DNA of 58,064 bases, taken from positions 1 through 58,064 of the forward strand of contig CASFTW010000013.1 of the NCBI GenBank assembly GCA_949297785.1. The letters are read 5' to 3'. Shown here piece by piece: positions 43,487-52,869 of this stretch (positions are counted from its first letter, which is position 1; every line of letters starts with the position of its first letter). The translations under genes were made by a program, and so were the position numbers. The notes beneath the pieces are model-generated. The model saw only the letters and a program-made list of their open reading frames with translations. It did no database searches and was not told the origin of the DNA. Source of the DNA: an uncultured Spirochaetales bacterium (lineage in GTDB: Bacteria; Spirochaetota; Spirochaetia; Sphaerochaetales; Sphaerochaetaceae).

Positions 43487-44806
43487 ATGTTGAAACGCAA
43501 AATATATGATGAACTCTTGGCCTGGAAAAAGGCGAAACGCAAAGAATGTCTCCTTGTGAAAGGATCGCGACAGTGTGGTAAAACATACATCATCGAACAG
43601 TTCGGAAAAGAAAACTATTCAAATTTCTTTTCGCTCAATTTCATATTGTCCCCTCAGCTTAAAACGATATTCAGCGGCAGCCTGCTTGCAGATGATCTTG
43701 TCATGAAGATATCGATGTTCTTCCCGGGAGCAAAATTCATTGCAGGGGATACTCTTATTTTCCTTGATGAAATCCAGGCATGTCCGAATGCAAGAACCGC
43801 ACTGAAATCCTTCGCGCTTGACGGGCGTTTTGATGTGATTGCATCCGGATCCTTGCTTGGTCTGCACTACGGGCAGGATCCAGAGCTTGAAGAGGAGATT
43901 CCTTCTGTTCCTGTGGGATATGAGCGCCAGATTTTCATGTATCCGCTTGATTTCGAGGAATTTCTGTGGGCTAAGGGATACAGCCGTGAGCAGCTTGCAA
44001 TGCTGAAGAGTTATTTTGAAAGGGAGGAAAAAGTTCCTTCCGATGTGAATGAGCAGATGCTCGGGCTTTTCCGTCAGTATATAGTTGTGGGCGGAATGCC
44101 TGCTGTAGTCTCCACTTTCATTGAAACCTGCAATATGAGTGAAGTGCAGGCAGAACAGGAAAAAATACTTGCTTCCTATGCGGATGATATCGCGCGGCAT
44201 GCCAGGGGAAGTGAAAAGCAGAAGGTGCACAAATGCTGGAATTCCATTCCGCGTCAGCTTGCGAAGGAAAACCGCAAATTCCAGTATTCAAAAGTTGAAC
44301 ACGGAGGCAGCGGACGGAAATTCACGGGAAGCATTCAGTGGCTTGAGGATGCATCTGTTGTGAACATCTGCAGCAATGTTTCAGTACCGAAATTTCCTCT
44401 TTCAATATATGCAGATGACGATTACTTCAAAATCTATATGAATGATACCGGGCTTCTGTCTGCGATGGCGGGCTTTGATGTCAAGGCCGGAATCATGAAC
44501 AAGACGCTGGAAGGGGATCTCAAAGGGGGCATTTATGAAAATGCGGTTGCCCAGATTCTGAAAGCCAAAGGATATGAGCTTTATTATTACAGGCCTGCGG
44601 AGAACAATGAAGAAATAGAATTCCTTATTTCAAAAGACGGTAATGTGTATCCTGTCGAGGTGAAAGCAAAAAGAGGCAGTACAGTATCTATGAACAGATA
44701 CATTTCGAAATTCCATCCTGTAACTGCATACAAGCTCATTGACGGCAATGTCGGCAGAGAGGGGGAGAAGCTTACAATTCCCCATTATTTTGCGGCTTTT
44801 CTGTAA
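43487..44806 (+). CDS. AAA ATPase with DUF4143 domain
   Basis: A 439-residue protein. Residues ~1-170: AAA_14-type ATPase with Walker A KGSRQCGKTYI, Walker B LIFLDEIQACPNA and sensor ASGSLLGLHYG. A middle segment (~215-280) is helical, wHTH-like, and the C-terminal DUF4143 domain ends in a restriction-nuclease-like fold with EIEFLISKDGNVYPVEVKAKRG. The family is common in host-associated bacteria and has no established function; defence, regulation and conflict roles have all been proposed. AT-rich leader without RBS. Confidence 0.9.
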   Translation: MLKRKIYDELLAWKKAKRKECLLVKGSRQCGKTYIIEQFGKENYSNFFSLNFILSPQLKTIFSGSLLADDLVMKISMFFPGAKFIAGDTLIFLDEIQACPNARTALKSFALDGRFDVIASGSLLGLHYGQDPELEEEIPSVPVGYERQIFMYPLDFEEFLWAKGYSREQLAMLKSYFEREEKVPSDVNEQMLGLFRQYIVVGGMPAVVSTFIETCNMSEVQAEQEKILASYADDIARHARGSEKQKVHKCWNSIPRQLAKENRKFQYSKVEHGGSGRKFTGSIQWLEDASVVNICSNVSVPKFPLSIYADDDYFKIYMNDTGLLSAMAGFDVKAGIMNKTLEGDLKGGIYENAVAQILKAKGYELYYYRPAENNEEIEFLISKDGNVYPVEVKAKRGSTVSMNRYISKFHPVTAYKLIDGNVGREGEKLTIPHYFAAFL

Positions 44807-44903
44807 TGTCTGTCAGTTGATGATATCAGGTAGGAAATGAGAACATCGATTGATACCAATGTCCTGTTTTTCTTTAAAGTCGTCCAAGACATTATAGAGG
44901 GAT

Positions 44904-44930
44904 CCGCCAGGCATGAACCCGGCGGTTTGT
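44904..44930 (+). terminator. Terminator after the first DUF4143 gene
   Basis: CCGCC-GG pairs with CC-GGCGG around CATGAA, followed by TTTGTTAT. It lies between convergent genes. Confidence 0.65.
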
Positions 44931-44938
44931 TATAACTG

Positions 44939-46120
44939 TCACCTTGCAAGGCGGTAGATCTCCATGATGTCTTCCTTTCCCAGCGGGCGGAAGGCTCCGA
45001 CCTTTCTCCTGCCGAAGAAGGTGCATTTCTCTGCAAGTGTGTCTATATCACTGTCACTCAGGCTTATTCCCATATCGCTGACCCTGACCGGCATGTTGAT
45101 GGACTTGTAGAAACTCTCGACATTCTCAATTGTTTTCTCTGCATCCGCCTTAACATCGTCGGAAGGTGTGACGGAGAATACATTGTAACCAAGCTTTGCG
45201 ATGCGCATGGGGTTCACGTCGATGTTGTATTTAGCCCAGGCCGGCCAGATCACGGCAAGGCCTGCGCCGTGGGCAACATCGAACATGCCTGAAAGCTCAT
45301 GCTCTATCTGATGGCTTGCCCAGTCCCCCTTTGTATCATTGCCAAGGGCCATGAGTCCGTTATGCGAAAGAGAGGAAGCCCACATTATTGTTGCTCTTGC
45401 ATCATAATCATCCGGTTTCTCAAGCACTCTGTATCCGGCTTCCTTCACGCTGTTGAGAAGCGAGAATGCCAGATTATCCGTAAGCGGCAGGGATGAGCCT
45501 GACGTGAAGTAGCGCTCCATTGTGTGCATCATGATGTCGACGACAGCACAGCTTGTCTGGAAAGGAGGAAGAGAGTAAGTCATCTCAGGATTGAGAAGGG
45601 CGAAGCGCAGGCGGCAGACATCGCTGTTGCAGCCTCTCTTGAGGCCTCCTTCCTCATTTGTGATGACAGATGAGTCGCTCATCTCGCTTCCTGCTGCGGC
45701 CATTGTGAGGATACAGCCTACCGGAAGTGATTTTTGCGGTACTGCCTTCTGGCTGTAGAAGTCCCAGACATCACCGTCATACACGCTACCGTAGCCGATG
45801 CACTTCGCACTGTCGATGACAGAGCCGCCGCCGACAGCGAGTATGAAATCCAACCTGTTTTCCTTCACCATCCTGATGCCTTCTCTCACGAGGGAAAGGC
45901 GCGGATTGGGGACAACGCCGCCGAGTGTCATATAGGAAATACCGTTCTCGTCAAGCTGGCGTGTTATGTTTTCAAGCAGGCCGCCCTTCACGATTCTCTG
46001 TGAGCCGTAGTGTATGAGGACCTTTGCGGCACCTTCCTTCTTCAGTTCGCTTCCCGCATTGTTCTCTGCACCCGGGCCGAAGGTCACGCGGGTAGGTGTG
46101 TAATAAAAACTCAATCCCAT
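44939..46120 (-). CDS. Iron-containing alcohol dehydrogenase (butanol dehydrogenase-like)
   Basis: A 393-residue group III alcohol dehydrogenase. NAD(P) site: ILAVGGGSVIDSAK and CILTMAAAGSEMS. Metal ligands: Asp/His of CAVVDIMMHTMERY, then His residues in ASHQIEHELSG and DVAHGAGLAV. It interconverts aldehydes and alcohols, consistent with a fermentative lifestyle; YqhD/BdhA-type members prefer NADPH. Its start overlaps the end of the PEP/pyruvate-binding protein gene by 10 bases, so the two are cotranscribed. Confidence 0.94.
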   Translation of the reverse strand: MGLSFYYTPTRVTFGPGAENNAGSELKKEGAAKVLIHYGSQRIVKGGLLENITRQLDENGISYMTLGGVVPNPRLSLVREGIRMVKENRLDFILAVGGGSVIDSAKCIGYGSVYDGDVWDFYSQKAVPQKSLPVGCILTMAAAGSEMSDSSVITNEEGGLKRGCNSDVCRLRFALLNPEMTYSLPPFQTSCAVVDIMMHTMERYFTSGSSLPLTDNLAFSLLNSVKEAGYRVLEKPDDYDARATIMWASSLSHNGLMALGNDTKGDWASHQIEHELSGMFDVAHGAGLAVIWPAWAKYNIDVNPMRIAKLGYNVFSVTPSDDVKADAEKTIENVESFYKSINMPVRVSDMGISLSDSDIDTLAEKCTFFGRRKVGAFRPLGKEDIMEIYRLAR

Positions 46121-49089
46121 GAAACAATCTCCTTATAAGGTCTTATGACTGCCTTTTTCTCAAGGCCGTTCGCCTTGATCACAAGGTCATTCATGCTGTG
46201 ATAATGTACGAAATGAGGCGTCTCCTCAACCCGTTCAAGAGTATCGATGAGAGAAAAATCAAGGCTTCCTTCACTGAATGTGGGATTCACTGTCAGATAT
46301 ATGCATCCCAGGCTTGTCATGTTCTGGAAGAAGTGCGTTCCCTGACTGGGTTCGACCTGCATGTCCGGCAGTCCCGTCTCCACAATGACCCTTGCATGTG
46401 AAATATCGGACCATGCACACGGAATGCCGAGCCAGCGGTCACTGGAACCGAGTCTTCCTGCAACTATGAGCACATATTCCTTCCCTTCCATTTTCGCATT
46501 CAGGGCTGAAAGCTCTGCCGCCATGGCACTCATCTCGCTTGCCTTGAATCTGTCCTCGCGTATTGCAATGATGTCCTGTATCCCCTCAACCATGCCGTTT
46601 CCCATCACGGAAGTGGCGTAAACGAAGGCTGAAGCCATGTCTTCATCATCTATTTCCACATCGCTTTCGCTGTATGCAGAGGCGATGGGGCGTATCTGGA
46701 GAATCGAGAAATCCGGCTTCTTGTCCCCGCTTCTCTCCGTATTGACTGCGATTTCGATTTCCACCGGAGTCTGCATGCTTTTCGCTCCCAGCTTGAGGAT
46801 CCTGTCAATCACGGGAGCAAGGGGGAACATTCCGTATTTCAGCATGCCGTTGAATGTGATTATCTTCTCTCCTTCGGCAAAAGTGGATTCGCTGATGGTG
46901 TAGGTGTTCATATCAAGGGTGGAGGCGATGTGTTTCAGCGATTTCGGATACCGGGCCGCCCATGAGACGGGAAGCTGAACGAGGTTGTCCAGGTTTTTCT
47001 CCGGATTGAAATCCATTTCCATGTCAAGCGCATAGAAAGTGTCCTGCCCTGATGCGTTTCCGTTGAGATCGTCGGAGGGTTTCTTCGGTTTTGCCGGACA
47101 GAAACGGAAGGCGGAGCCGTCATCCACAACGCTTTTCCCGAAGCCGAAGGAGAGCATTCCCACCCCGTCTTCGCTCTTCTGCCCGCTTACAGGGTAATAG
47201 TTGAGGCTTCTCGCCACACCTGAGACATTCGGAAAATAATACCGGCCGTGCCGTGATCCTGTCACCTGCTGCAGGATCACCGCCATCTTCTCTTCCTCCA
47301 CCATGTGTCCCGTTATCTTCAGGTATTCCCGTGCCCTTTTGAAGAATACTGATGCCCATACGGTCTTTATTGCACAGGACAGCTCCCTGAAACGTTTCTC
47401 ATCGCTGCCGCAGTTTGAGATCATGCAGGTCTGGTACACTCCGGCAAAGGGTTCGCTGTGGCTGTCTTCAAGCAGGGAGGATGAGCGTACGGAAAGAGGC
47501 TGGATGACAACCTTGAGGAACTCTTTCAGATTCTTCTCAAGCTCATCAGGCAGCCTTCCGCCAAGGAAAAGAGAGAGGATGTGTGCATCATCCATCTGCG
47601 TCAGGCTTGAGATGTCGAATGAATTCAGTTCGATGAAAGAATCGTACATCTGTGTCGATATGACAACGGTTTTGGGTATTGAAAGGTAAATTGAGGGAAA
47701 TTCATCCTGAACCTTCGCCGCCATCATCTCGGCTGCGATGAAGGCAAGACCCCTGCCTTTGCCGCCGAGGGAGCCGGAACCTATTCTGGAGAAGAAAGAC
47801 GTATCATCATAACTGTCACTTGAGAACTGGGCGATCACTCCTCTTGTGCGCTGGGTTCTGTAGGCTTTTATCGTATTGTAAAGTTTCTTTCTGAATTCCT
47901 CCGCATCCGTATTCTCATCCGGATTTATGGCTTCGATTATGGATGCCAGCTGGTACAGACTCTGTGCCCTGAGCCACTTTGAGATGTCATTGCGGCGGCA
48001 GTGGTAAAGAAGACAGTCTGATGGAATTTCCTTTATGGCATTCTGGACTTCCTTCATGGTGCTGGCACTGTACAGGACCTCCCCCGTATGCGGATTCAGG
48101 AAATTGAACGGGCCGAAGTTGTAGTATTTTATGAAGTGCTCCTGCAGGGAGGAAAGGAGGGAGGGGGAATTCTTCCATATGAAGTCCGCATGCAGGGCCT
48201 CTGCATCCTTTGCATTGCTTATGTCTGTGGATTGTATGAGGACAGGTATCTCATCATCTTCCTGCCTTATCTCTTCTACGAAACGGAGGCCGGAGCCTTC
48301 CTTTTCCCCTTTGTACGGGAAATTCACATCGGTTATGATGCCGAGTATGTTTTTCCTGTATTTCCGGTAATATTCCATTCCCTTCTCACCGCTTCGTGCA
48401 AGCACGATTTTAGGCCTTCCCCTCATTCTCAGCGTCTTGCCCCAGTCGTTGAGGGCTTCAAGTATGCTGAGCCTTGTCTGCTGTATGAGGCAGGTGTACA
48501 TTACGGGAAGATAGGAGGAGATGAATCTTATCGAGTCTTCGATCAGTATGATCACCTGCACATCGGCAACGCTTGTGTCATGGTCGAGGTTGAGCGAATC
48601 CTCTATGAGCTTCACCATGGCAAGAAACAGTTTCGAATTGCCCTGCCAGTAGAATATATGGTCGATTGAGCTTTCCCTTTCCTCCTTCAGTGCCTTGATC
48701 CTCCGGTGATCGGGAGACGGCGCGAGTACGATGACAGGCATATCATTCTTTATTTCCTTGATCTTCGAGGCAAGCTGCTCGACCTTTCCCGTATGGAAGT
48801 CGATCATGGTTATGACAAGATCGAAATTAAGACGCCTGAGCAACTCAAGCGCTTCTTCCTCGTTTGAGGTGTGCGTGATCTTCGGCGGGGTTGAAAGTCC
48901 GAGTTCCATATACTCTTTGTATATTTCCTCTTCCACACGTCCGTCTTCCTCAAGCATGAATCTGTCATAGTCAGAGCATATGAGGAGAACATTGTAGATA
49001 TGTTTGAGCATAAGATAGGAAAAAGGTATCCATGTCTGATCCAGTGTATACATGTTTTCATGATAGCACCTGATTGCAACATCTGCCAT
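46111..49089 (-). CDS. PEP/pyruvate-binding (PPDK_N) protein with receiver-like domains
   Basis: A 992-residue protein. The N-terminal ~330 residues hold two receiver-like segments (YNVLLICSDYDRFML; DVQVIILIEDSIRF with ILGIITDVNFPYKG where the phospho-acceptor Asp would sit). The middle to C-terminus is the ATP-grasp pyruvate/PEP-dikinase N-domain: GSLGGKGRGLAFIAAEM, LSVRSSSLLEDSHSEPFAGVYQT, and QIRPI at the end of the domain. The swivelling His domain and the PEP-binding barrel of full PEP synthases are absent, so it cannot be a complete synthase. Start may be ATG 49089 or 49053. Confidence 0.82.
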   Translation of the reverse strand: MADVAIRCYHENMYTLDQTWIPFSYLMLKHIYNVLLICSDYDRFMLEEDGRVEEEIYKEYMELGLSTPPKITHTSNEEEALELLRRLNFDLVITMIDFHTGKVEQLASKIKEIKNDMPVIVLAPSPDHRRIKALKEERESSIDHIFYWQGNSKLFLAMVKLIEDSLNLDHDTSVADVQVIILIEDSIRFISSYLPVMYTCLIQQTRLSILEALNDWGKTLRMRGRPKIVLARSGEKGMEYYRKYRKNILGIITDVNFPYKGEKEGSGLRFVEEIRQEDDEIPVLIQSTDISNAKDAEALHADFIWKNSPSLLSSLQEHFIKYYNFGPFNFLNPHTGEVLYSASTMKEVQNAIKEIPSDCLLYHCRRNDISKWLRAQSLYQLASIIEAINPDENTDAEEFRKKLYNTIKAYRTQRTRGVIAQFSSDSYDDTSFFSRIGSGSLGGKGRGLAFIAAEMMAAKVQDEFPSIYLSIPKTVVISTQMYDSFIELNSFDISSLTQMDDAHILSLFLGGRLPDELEKNLKEFLKVVIQPLSVRSSSLLEDSHSEPFAGVYQTCMISNCGSDEKRFRELSCAIKTVWASVFFKRAREYLKITGHMVEEEKMAVILQQVTGSRHGRYYFPNVSGVARSLNYYPVSGQKSEDGVGMLSFGFGKSVVDDGSAFRFCPAKPKKPSDDLNGNASGQDTFYALDMEMDFNPEKNLDNLVQLPVSWAARYPKSLKHIASTLDMNTYTISESTFAEGEKIITFNGMLKYGMFPLAPVIDRILKLGAKSMQTPVEIEIAVNTERSGDKKPDFSILQIRPIASAYSESDVEIDDEDMASAFVYATSVMGNGMVEGIQDIIAIREDRFKASEMSAMAAELSALNAKMEGKEYVLIVAGRLGSSDRWLGIPCAWSDISHARVIVETGLPDMQVEPSQGTHFFQNMTSLGCIYLTVNPTFSEGSLDFSLIDTLERVEETPHFVHYHSMNDLVIKANGLEKKAVIRPYKEIVSWD

Positions 49090-49100
49090 AATTCTGTTTG

Positions 49101-49207
49101 CTCAAGTTCTACATCAAAAACACCTCAACTTCCACATCGAAAATGCCTCAACTTCCACATCGAAAATGCCTCAACTTCCACATTGAAAAAGCCTCAACTT
49201 CCACATT
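49101..49207. repeat. 23-bp tandem repeats upstream of the second DUF4143 gene
   Basis: Units start at 49101, 49124, 49147, 49170 and 49193, exactly 23 bases apart. The core is CTCAACTTCCAC followed by ATCGAAAATGC; units two and three are identical, the first and fourth differ at few positions and the fifth is partial. They fill the gap between the divergent PPDK-like gene and the ATPase gene. Two-turn spacing suggests an array of protein-binding sites on one face of DNA. Confidence 0.9.
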
Positions 49208-49274
49208 TTAGTCAAATGAGAGCTTGATTTGCAGTTTTTTCATATATTATAATCAATGCCGGAAGGTAGCTGAT

Positions 49275-50552
49275 ATGGAATACAAAATGCGAATGGCAGA
49301 TGCTATTCTGGCAAACATGCTGGAAGCGATGGGTGCTGTATTGATTGAAGGACCGAAATGGTGCGGTAAGACAACTACTGCGATGCAGCATGCGAAAAGT
49401 ACAGTCAAGCTCGATGTTTCCGAAGGAGGAAAATCCGTTTTGTATCTGGCAAGGACAAGTCCTGCGAGACTTCTGCGGGGCAGTATTCCACGTCTTATCG
49501 ATGAATGGCAGATCGTCCCGTCATTATGGGATGCTGTCCGTTATGAAGTTGATAAAAGAGATGAGGAAGGATTGTTTATTCTGACGGGCTCTGCCACACC
49601 TCTTGAAGAAAACAGGCCGCATCATTCCGGTACAGGCAGGATCGGGCGGCTCAGAATGGATCCGATGAGTCTGTTTGAATCCGGAGATTCTTCCGGTTCC
49701 GTCAGTATACAGGAGCTTTTCAGTGGCAACTGTGAAATTGACGGTGAAAGTTTCATGGATATAGATAAGCTGGCTTTTCTGTGCAGCAGAGGAGGGTGGC
49801 CCAGAGTCTGCAACGGAAAGATGAAAGCTTCTTCCGCACTGATTGCAGCAAAAGAGTATGTAAAATCGATAGAGCACAGCGAGATAAATACACCGGAAGG
49901 GAAAACCGTAAACGCCCACCTTATGAGAACATTCCTTCATTCATACGCGAGAAATGTGGGGTCGCAATGTTCAGTTTCCGAAATTATAAAGGACTGTATC
50001 GGTTCAATGAATACAGAACTGGGAGAGAACACAGCTTACAGCTATCTGAAAAAGCTGAAAGATCTGTTTGTTGTTGATGAAGCAGGTTCCTGGAATCCGA
50101 ACCTCAGGTCGAAAACAGCAACAAGAACATCCCCGACAAGATATTTCTGCGACCCTTCCATAGCAGTTGCAAGTTTAGGAGCTTCTCCTGATGATCTTAT
50201 CGATGACATGAGAACATTTGGTTTCATATTCGAAAATTTATGCATGCGGGATCTGAGAGTCTATTCACGATTTCTTGATGGAGAAGTCCTGCATTACCGT
50301 GACGGGAATAATCTTGAGTGTGATGCTGTAATTCATCTTCCAAATGGGAAATATGCTCTTATAGAAATAAAAATAGGAGGGGAACCTGCCATAGAACAAG
50401 GTGCGGCGACTCTGAAAAAGCTTGCTTCCCTCATTGATGTCGGGAAAATGCGGGCTCCTTCTTTCCTGATGGTTCTTACAGGGCTGACAAAATACCCTTA
50501 CAGAAGGGAGGACGGTGTGTTTGTGGTTCCTGTAGATTGTCTGAAGCCGTGA
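49275..50552 (+). CDS. AAA ATPase with DUF4143 domain, second copy type
   Basis: A 425-residue protein, start ATG 49275 with GGAAGG 8 bases upstream (a TTG at 49224 is less likely). Walker A IEGPKWCGKTT, then RLIDEWQIVPSLWDAVRYEVD (Walker B and arginine region) and LTGSATPLEE. The helical middle region is followed by DUF4143 with the nuclease-like core NLECDAVIHLPNGKYALIEIK (Asp and E-x-K). Only distantly similar to the protein at 43487. Function unestablished; the upstream repeats are probable binding sites. Confidence 0.9.
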   Translation: MEYKMRMADAILANMLEAMGAVLIEGPKWCGKTTTAMQHAKSTVKLDVSEGGKSVLYLARTSPARLLRGSIPRLIDEWQIVPSLWDAVRYEVDKRDEEGLFILTGSATPLEENRPHHSGTGRIGRLRMDPMSLFESGDSSGSVSIQELFSGNCEIDGESFMDIDKLAFLCSRGGWPRVCNGKMKASSALIAAKEYVKSIEHSEINTPEGKTVNAHLMRTFLHSYARNVGSQCSVSEIIKDCIGSMNTELGENTAYSYLKKLKDLFVVDEAGSWNPNLRSKTATRTSPTRYFCDPSIAVASLGASPDDLIDDMRTFGFIFENLCMRDLRVYSRFLDGEVLHYRDGNNLECDAVIHLPNGKYALIEIKIGGEPAIEQGAATLKKLASLIDVGKMRAPSFLMVLTGLTKYPYRREDGVFVVPVDCLKP

Positions 50553-50595
50553 TTTTCCTGATAATGAATATGAGAATGATTAGGAGGCCCGGTGA

Positions 50596-52794
50596 ATGAG
50601 AAGATACATGGATCTGTGTGAAGGATGGCGTTTCAGGAAGAGTGATGAAGAGGAATGGGAGAACATTTCACTTCCCCATACATGGAACAATATTGACGGA
50701 CAGGACGGAGGAAATGATTTCCTGCGTTCCCGCTGCTGTTATGAGATAAATCTTCCCGAGGTTCATCTTGAGAAAGGAGAGCGCCTTTACGCTGAGTTCG
50801 AGGCAGTGGCCTTTATTGCCGATGTTCATATCAACGGAAAACATGTTTGCCATCATGAAAACGGTTTTGCGACTTTCCGCTGTGATCTCACTGACAGTCT
50901 CGCTGATGAGAATATTCTTACAGTTTATGCAGACAACCGCCGCACAGATTACACTTACCCGCAGTTTGCCGACTTCACTTTCTTCGGCGGCATATACCGG
51001 CCGGCAAGGCTTGTGGCGGTATCATCATCACATTTCTCCCTTGATGATTACGGTTCCCCCGGCATAAGGACATGGAGCGAGGTGAAGGACGGCCGGGGAT
51101 ACCTGAAATACGAAGCTGCAGTGGAAGGGGAAGGGAGATGTGTCATCTCTCTTTATGACAGGGAGAACAGATGTGTTGCGGAAAGTGAAGGGACGTCCGG
51201 TGTCATCTGTGCCGATGATCCTCACCTGTGGAATGGGAAAAAGGATCCTTATCTCTATACGCTGTGCGCACGCCTCTATAAAGGTGATGTGCTTGAAGAT
51301 GAAGTATCTGTAACTGCCGCATTCCGCTCATTCCGCATAGATCCGGAGAAGGGTTTCATCCTCAACGGGGAAGAGTATCCTCTTCGCGGGGTATGCCGGC
51401 ATCAGGACAGGCTTGACAAAGGCTGGGCTGTGAGCAATGCGGATCATGAGGAAGATATTTCCCTGATTCTTGAAATGGGGGCCAATACAGTGCGTCTTGC
51501 ACACTATCAGCAGGCGCAGTATGTGTATGACCTGTGCGACAGGTACGGTCTTGTCGTGTGGGCTGAGATTCCTTATATCTCAGGTCATCTTGTCAGGGGA
51601 GTGGACAACACCCTGCTAATGATGAGGGAACTCGTGCTGCAGAACATGCATCATCCTTCCATCATCTGCTGGGGCCTTTCCAATGAGATTTCGATGTTCG
51701 GCCTGTCGGACGAAGTGTATGAGAACCACCGGCTTCTCAATGACCTGTGCCATGAACTTGACCATACACGCCTGACTGCTGTTGCAGAGCTCGGCGAGCT
51801 TGACGGCAATGATTATCTTGTCTCGCTTCCCGACATAAGATCGTACAACCATTATTTCGGATGGTACCTGGGAAATGTTGAAGACAATGTGAAATGGCTT
51901 GATGATTACCATGCATCCCGCCCCGGCATGCCGGCAGGACTGTCGGAATACGGAGCCGAAGCCTCTGTGTTCCTTCACTCCGCCTCTCCCGTCAGAGGCG
52001 ATTACAGCGAGGAGTACCAGGCTGAATACCATGAGAGAATGATGGAAATAATTTCCACCCGTCCGTTCATCTGGGCGACACATGTGTGGAACATGTTCGA
52101 CTTCGCGGCTGACAGAAGGAATGAAGGCGGGTGTGCGGGGCGCAACAACAAAGGTCTTGTCACATACGACAGGAAGACAAGGAAGGACAGCTTCTATGTT
52201 TATAAGGCATGGCTGTCGGATGAGCCTTTCGTATATGTGAACGGGAAGAGGTTCACTGACAGGTGCGCTGATGAGACACCTGTCAAAGTGTATTCAAACC
52301 AGAAGCACATCGATCTGTACATCAACGGCAGATTCTTTTCCCGTCAGGAAGGCTCACATGTCTTCTCATTCATGATACCGCTTGAAAAGACAGGGGAAAC
52401 CCGTGTCACGGCCGTTTCTGGTTCTCTTTCAGACACCACCGTTCTCATCCGCCGCAGGGAGGAGAATCCTTCCTACCGCCTTGATGACAGAGCCTCCCTC
52501 ACAAACTGGTTCGACAGTGCCGATGACTCACTCTCCTCATATGATCCATCCTGTTTCTCGATCAGGGATGACATGAAGACATTATGTTCAAATGCGGAAG
52601 CGGAAAGCGAAGTCAGAAACTACCTCATGAAATGTGCGGATGAAATAGGAATTTCATTCTCACAGCTGTGGAATGTGGTTCTCTCCCATGATCTGAAGAA
52701 AGCCTATTCCCTTATGGGAACAGCCTGCATAAAGGGTGTGGAGGAGCAGTTCTTCTCTCTCAATGAGAGACTGCAGAAAATTAAAAAACATTAG
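50596..52794 (+). CDS. GH2 beta-galactosidase-like glycoside hydrolase
   Basis: A 732-residue family 2 hydrolase: N-terminal sugar-binding jelly roll (ISLPHTWNNIDGQDGG), Ig-like domain, and TIM barrel with MGANTVRLAHYQQAQYVYDLC, acid/base Glu in CWGLSNEISMFG and nucleophile Glu in GLSEYGAEAS. The C-terminal ~190 residues include an Ig-like piece and an extra helical tail. Cytoplasmic, as no signal peptide is seen. It probably cleaves beta-galactosides; glucuronidase activity is less likely. AGGAGG precedes ATG 50596. Confidence 0.93.
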   Translation: MRRYMDLCEGWRFRKSDEEEWENISLPHTWNNIDGQDGGNDFLRSRCCYEINLPEVHLEKGERLYAEFEAVAFIADVHINGKHVCHHENGFATFRCDLTDSLADENILTVYADNRRTDYTYPQFADFTFFGGIYRPARLVAVSSSHFSLDDYGSPGIRTWSEVKDGRGYLKYEAAVEGEGRCVISLYDRENRCVAESEGTSGVICADDPHLWNGKKDPYLYTLCARLYKGDVLEDEVSVTAAFRSFRIDPEKGFILNGEEYPLRGVCRHQDRLDKGWAVSNADHEEDISLILEMGANTVRLAHYQQAQYVYDLCDRYGLVVWAEIPYISGHLVRGVDNTLLMMRELVLQNMHHPSIICWGLSNEISMFGLSDEVYENHRLLNDLCHELDHTRLTAVAELGELDGNDYLVSLPDIRSYNHYFGWYLGNVEDNVKWLDDYHASRPGMPAGLSEYGAEASVFLHSASPVRGDYSEEYQAEYHERMMEIISTRPFIWATHVWNMFDFAADRRNEGGCAGRNNKGLVTYDRKTRKDSFYVYKAWLSDEPFVYVNGKRFTDRCADETPVKVYSNQKHIDLYINGRFFSRQEGSHVFSFMIPLEKTGETRVTAVSGSLSDTTVLIRRREENPSYRLDDRASLTNWFDSADDSLSSYDPSCFSIRDDMKTLCSNAEAESEVRNYLMKCADEIGISFSQLWNVVLSHDLKKAYSLMGTACIKGVEEQFFSLNERLQKIKKH

Positions 52795-52808
52795 GAAAAG
52801 GCAATGAA

Positions 52809-52838
52809 GAAAGAGCTGCTCTTATGAACAGCTCTTTC
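52809..52838. terminator. Bidirectional terminator hairpin
   Basis: A perfect 10-bp stem GAAAGAGCTG/CAGCTCTTTC with a 10-base loop between the convergent GH2 and MscS genes. The T-rich arm (CTCTTTC) serves both strands. Confidence 0.75.
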
Positions 52839-52869
52839 AATTGACTCTGGTAAAATGATATCCTGAATC

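Noticed and set aside
49101-49207. Reading the 23-bp array as a CRISPR array
   Set aside because: Units are directly adjacent with no unique spacers, and no cas genes are nearby.
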